A DNA stretch of 27,500 nt from Trachelipus rathkii (Eukaryota > Arthropoda > Malacostraca > Isopoda > Trachelipodidae): NCBI GenBank assembly GCA_015478945.1, contig JABUQX010100338.1:7501-35000 (forward strand), read 5' to 3'. This document shows positions 24,186 through 27,500 of the stretch, piece by piece (positions within the stretch are counted from its first letter, which is position 1; the number at the start of each line of letters is the position of its first letter). The notes beneath the pieces were generated by a model, which was given only the letters and a program-made list of their open reading frames with translations, ran no database searches and was not told the DNA's origin. The position numbers and the translations under genes were made by a program.

Positions 24186-24710
24186 GTGTGTACGAGTTGC
24201 CAGATACCAGTTTTGTATTAATAATATAATAAGTATTGCATCAATTTATGAAATGGTTAAAGCATAAAATCATTTTCATGTTTCATGTTGAAATTTTCTG
24301 AAGGAGGGTGTAGTCTAAAAAGAGATAGCTAAAATATTCTGGTTTTTACTATTGGTTAATGTTTGGTAAGATACCTAATGCCTACGTAAATCCGAATGTT
24401 AAGTGTAAATTACATTGATATGTAGAGATAATGCTTGAAAAAAGAGTGAATAAAGGTTACGTTTTTGTATGCTGTGCTAGGTACTTTATTGCTGTTAAGT
24501 ATGGGACTTTGTTAATGTTAGTTGTTTATTCGTACGTAAGGTGTGTCAGGTTTTCGTTGTACATTATTTTATTTAGTTCATGTACATCATGTTAGCTTAT
24601 TGAATTGGCGGAAAGCTTATTCGCTAGAAGTATATTCGTTTGATCAGTAAGTGATAATTATCATGTTGTGATACACGAGAAGTTGAAATATACCAGAACC
24701 TTACTTTACA

Positions 24711-24800
24711 ACAACAACAACAATAACAAACAACAATCCATATACAACAACCGCAACTTTTAATCGAGTCCACAGGCACAACAACAACAACCAACAGTTC
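24711..24800 (+). repeat. (CAA)n-rich tract upstream of right gene copy
   Basis: Mostly CAA units with a few AAT and AAC changes, ending about 165 bases before the ATG at 24964, on the coding strand. It is the mirror of 21040-21135. Confidence 0.85.
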
Positions 24801-24963
24801 GAACAACCTCGAGAATATAATACCCTTTTGAACTGATGTGGCTCATTCGTATGTCGTATTCTTGTTTACTTCCTCTGATTGGTTGAAAGAAAGAATCTCG
24901 TACCTTTAGTCTGTTTATAATACGAATTTCGTCAGTAAGGACATTTTTTTCGCTGGTGCTGAT

Positions 24964-25808
24964 ATGGACAACCTCTCGTTCTGCTCCTACGGACGTCCTC
25001 TTTACGAGGATCTTTGTAATACCCAACGATGTGTCATTTACATTTTTTCGTAAAACGAATGGAGAGCAATATATTACATGTGTTCCAATTGGTGGTGCAA
25101 GTAATATACCTTTAATCATATCAGTTGAAGAATTCCTTAAGATTATCGACAGCCTCGAAGCTTGGATAAAGGCTGAGTATGTGTCATCTGTGACATCGTC
25201 TCTTGATGAAATCAGAGGTGACAGTTTGAGCGGCTATAATAGAATAGATGTTGCTTTCACTGCATCTGACAATGTTAAAAGTATTGACGTGCGCAACTAT
25301 TGGAAACCCAATGATGCTGTCACATTCATGCGTACGTGTATAGGTTTCACTGTTCAGACATCTGCAAATATAACAGCTTTGTTTAACATGAAAAACGACT
25401 TAAAGTTTCATCTTAAAGGTGTTGCTATACTCGAGGACTTAATTCATATAGCACATGGTGTAATCTACGATATTTACACCGAAACATGTGGATTCCCGTA
25501 TAATGCAGTATACAGAAATGCCTTAATAACTAATTCAACCAGGATACGTTTTACTTCTCTCTGAGCGAGAGAATGAATGCTGTTGAACCCAAATATGCAG
25601 AAAAATGGTTTAGTGCGGCAAGTTGTATTTATGCTACATCTTCGGATGGGTGTTGAATCTCTGGAGAAACATATAGAAACTTGCTCAATTTATACAGAAT
25701 CCTATGTCCACCTGATTAGATGGTTTAATATATTTAAAAACTTATATGTACGATTGTATTTATTTATTTCATGTTCTTTTTATCGGAAATTATATGTTAT
25801 ACACCTGA
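24964..25808 (+). pseudogene. Uncharacterised ~280-codon gene, right-arm copy (frameshifted)
   Basis: Best-preserved coding region in the window. The ATG at 24964 opens 29 codons. An extra T near 25011-25015, compared with the left copy, moves reading into another frame, which is open until a TGA at 25562-25564 (about 180 codons, acidic and Ser/Thr/Asn-rich, including VEEFLKIIDSLEAWIKAEY and ITALFNMKNDLKFHL). Lost bases there shift it again into the frame that starts around 25577 and carries SYVHLIRWFNIFK, also present in the left copy. The mirrored stop is TGA at 25806-25808. The length (845 bases, against 851 in the left copy) supports one ancestral gene. No signal peptide or catalytic motif was recognised, and I cannot name a family. 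A separate GTG-started 202-codon frame at 24956 is this same gene read in its second frame. Confidence 0.6.
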
Positions 25809-25931
25809 AAACATGTTTTACTGCCCCCCTTATGTACGCTTTGTTGCTTAAGATGCTGGGGCTGGCTGTTTATTCGTGTAGCCATTTTGTGTGTTAAGTA
25901 TGTTATGTTCATAGTTTTTGGCTTTACAGAG

Positions 25932-25937
25932 AATAAA
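25932..25937 (+). promoter_or_regulatory. Putative AATAAA polyadenylation signal, right gene copy
   Basis: AATAAA about 125 bases after the mirrored stop at 25806, in a CAGAGAATAAAA context identical to that of the left copy. Confidence 0.4.
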
Positions 25938-26759
25938 AACTTTACTTTGTTTGTCTTTCCCAATAGGTATTATGCTAGTGTTAAGTGTGGATCTTTGTTA
26001 AGGTTAGCAGTTTAATTCTTGCTTAGGATGAGCGCTTGGTTTGGCCTTTGTACATTATATTGCTTAGTTTCAATATGATGCTATGTTAGCTTATTAATGT
26101 GAAAACTTTGTTACGTTAGAGTAAACTCATTGGTCTGTATGATAATTACACACTGTTATGGCAAATTTTTGTTACATATCACCAGTTAATGTAAAATTAA
26201 CATTGTTTGTTAGAGACACGCTTGACAAAGTGTGAATAAGTTGCGTTTTTGGATGTTATGTTAGTTACTTTTACTGGTGTTAAGTTGGAACTTTGTTTAA
26301 CGTTGACTGCTATTCCGTTTAGAATGTGTTATGGTTTGTCTTTGGGGTTTTATTTTCTTAAGTTCAGATGATCTAAGTAAGCTTTATTAATGTGGAAACT
26401 TTGTTTGTTAGCATATATTGTCTGATCTTTGTATAAAGTTACTGATTTTATGTTATGTTTATTAAAAATGATACTCGAAATGGACCTTAATCAATCAGAT
26501 CAATAGATCACAGGATGGTGGGAGGTGTGTGCAGGAGGGGGGGGGCTGGATGGTGGTTTGATTTAGTGATTACTGCTTTTAGGGTATGTAAACACGTAAA
26601 TTTGTAAGTATAACAATAAAAAGTGTAGAAATTTTATTTGTTATCTATTTAATTTATTTATTTTTATTTCTTGATGGTTCTTAAAACCATTATTTCGAAA
26701 TCTACAGACCCCTATAACATATATAAGGACACCAATATTGGATCATTACACAAATATTT

Positions 26760-27345
26760 AATAACTCGGCACCGCACCCGGAGCCAGCACCGTGGCAATT
26801 GTCAAGTTCTACTCCTACTCCCTCCTTCTTCATTCTTCTTCTTCTTCGTTTCCTCCTTCTTCTTTCTCTCTTCCTTCTATTTTGCACTCTGTACTCTTTT
26901 TTTTCAGGTCGGGACCCCCTAATGGGGGGTCCTAGACACCCTATTCGGACTTATACCCATCATATTCGAACTCTACGACCTCGATAAACCCTTATAAGGG
27001 TTAAACCAACATTGTTGTTATACAACTGTTTATTAACTCGGCACCTCACCGGCTTCCAGCACCGGTGCCACTACAAACTCTGAATCCTTCCTCCTTCCTC
27101 ATCTCTCATTGCTTCCTAGTTTCCTCCTTCTTCCTCTCCTTCTTCTTCTGACTCTTTCCTTCATCCTTCCTCTGTTTTGCATCCATGCATTTCTTCTTCT
27201 TCTTTTTTTTTTTTTCAAACTGGAGACCCCCCTCCGGAGGGTCCATGGAACCGCAAACCGAACCAACCCGACTCCGTCTCCGTCTCCGAATCCGACTCCA
27301 ACACCCCGCCCCCGCCGACTCCGACCTCCGACTCCGATCATTCAA
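26760..27345. repeat. Right-arm mirror of the GGTGC / GAAGGA / GGAGTC modules
   Basis: CGGCACCGCACC (26767-26778) and AGCACCGGTG (27058-27067) mark the two cassettes. Pyrimidine-only-like tracts lie at 26816-26882 and 27083-27205, and (GACTCC/GTCTCC)n at 27268-27340. A CCCCCTAATGGGGGGTCC hairpin lies near 26914-26931. The module order is the exact reverse of 18490-19150. Confidence 0.8.
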
Positions 27346-27500
27346 CCTTTTCTCTGAGTATCAGTCTTCCTACGATCCTTTATTTTTTGTGGGGCTGCAT
27401 CCCCCCCCGTTTTTTGTTTTTTTTTTCCAGGGACGCAGAGTGACGTATCTGGCTCCGACGAGATTGCGTTATCATTAATAACTCACATCCAAATTTCATT

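Larger units (their letters stand above)
22859..27500 (-). repeat. Right arm of the giant inverted repeat (cut by the window end)
   Basis: Reverse complement of the left arm, collinear from the axis to base 27500, where it still matches left-arm sequence near 18345. The arm therefore continues beyond the window. It is longer than the left arm between 23896 and 24133 because of a TA array and a block that the left arm does not have. Confidence 0.95.

Noticed and set aside
24877..24920. CCAAT-like (ATTGG) and TATA-like strings upstream of the right gene copy as a core promoter
   Set aside because: The CCAAT-like string is not kept in the left arm, and TATA-like strings are frequent in such AT-rich DNA.
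24760..25119. 119-codon minus-strand frame opposite the right-arm gene
   Set aside because: It is antisense to a better-supported coding region, and part of it derives from the CAA-rich tract.
18345..27500. CRISPR array or bacterial integrated element
   Set aside because: The repeats are degenerate and unevenly spaced, with no regular spacers and no bacterial gene features. The setting is clearly eukaryotic.

Overview
The window looks like a repeat-dominated stretch of an arthropod nuclear genome, most likely a decapod crustacean such as a shrimp or crab. The reasons are the very heavy (TA)n load (about 4 kb, or 15 % of the window, by eye), long CT/GA, TG, TATG and AAT microsatellites, a degraded non-LTR retrotransposon whose reverse-transcriptase tail resembles those common in decapods, a degraded hAT/ZMYM-type transposase gene, and short elements carrying the arthropod telomere-type pentamer TTAGG. 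The species-level placement is inference. No rRNA, intact tRNA, CRISPR array or bacterial operon is visible, and no clearly functional conserved host gene was found.

Layout. Positions 1-4,500 hold TA and CT microsatellites, an unremarkable AT-rich interval, and a minus-strand hAT/ZMYM-like transposase pseudogene (about 2763-3900) followed by an uninterrupted (AAT)37. Positions 4,600-7,300 hold a 0.55 kb fold-back element embedded in TA repeats, more TA arrays, a decayed LINE tail (minus strand) and a tRNA-derived SINE-like fragment. Positions 7,300-13,500 are microsatellites interleaved with a second member of the fold-back family and two inverted copies of a MITE-like element that carries TTAGG repeats. 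Positions 12,600-14,215 contain a duplicated segment, and one copy has expanded an internal motif into about eleven 30-bp tandem units. Positions 14,200-17,700 are again TA arrays and AT-rich sequence without recognisable genes.

The last third is the notable part. From about 18,345 to the end of the window the DNA is one giant imperfect inverted repeat with its axis near 22,858. The arms are about 4.5 kb each, and the right arm is cut by the window edge. Each arm carries the same cargo in mirror order: G/C-run hairpin modules, purine-rich (GAA/GGA) and (GGAGTC) blocks, a degenerate unit present about six times per arm, a (CAA)n tract, and one uncharacterised gene of about 280 codons followed by an AATAAA signal. 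The two gene copies point away from the axis. Each is broken by different single-base indels, and both keep nearly the same overall length. One block near 21,700/23,900 is not homologous between arms. That argues against a simple read-foldback artefact, although the indel-rich differences keep that explanation alive.

I see no evidence that the genes here work together in a pathway. The window is best read as a graveyard of mobile elements and satellites, with one large palindromic element of unknown nature as the candidate new system.
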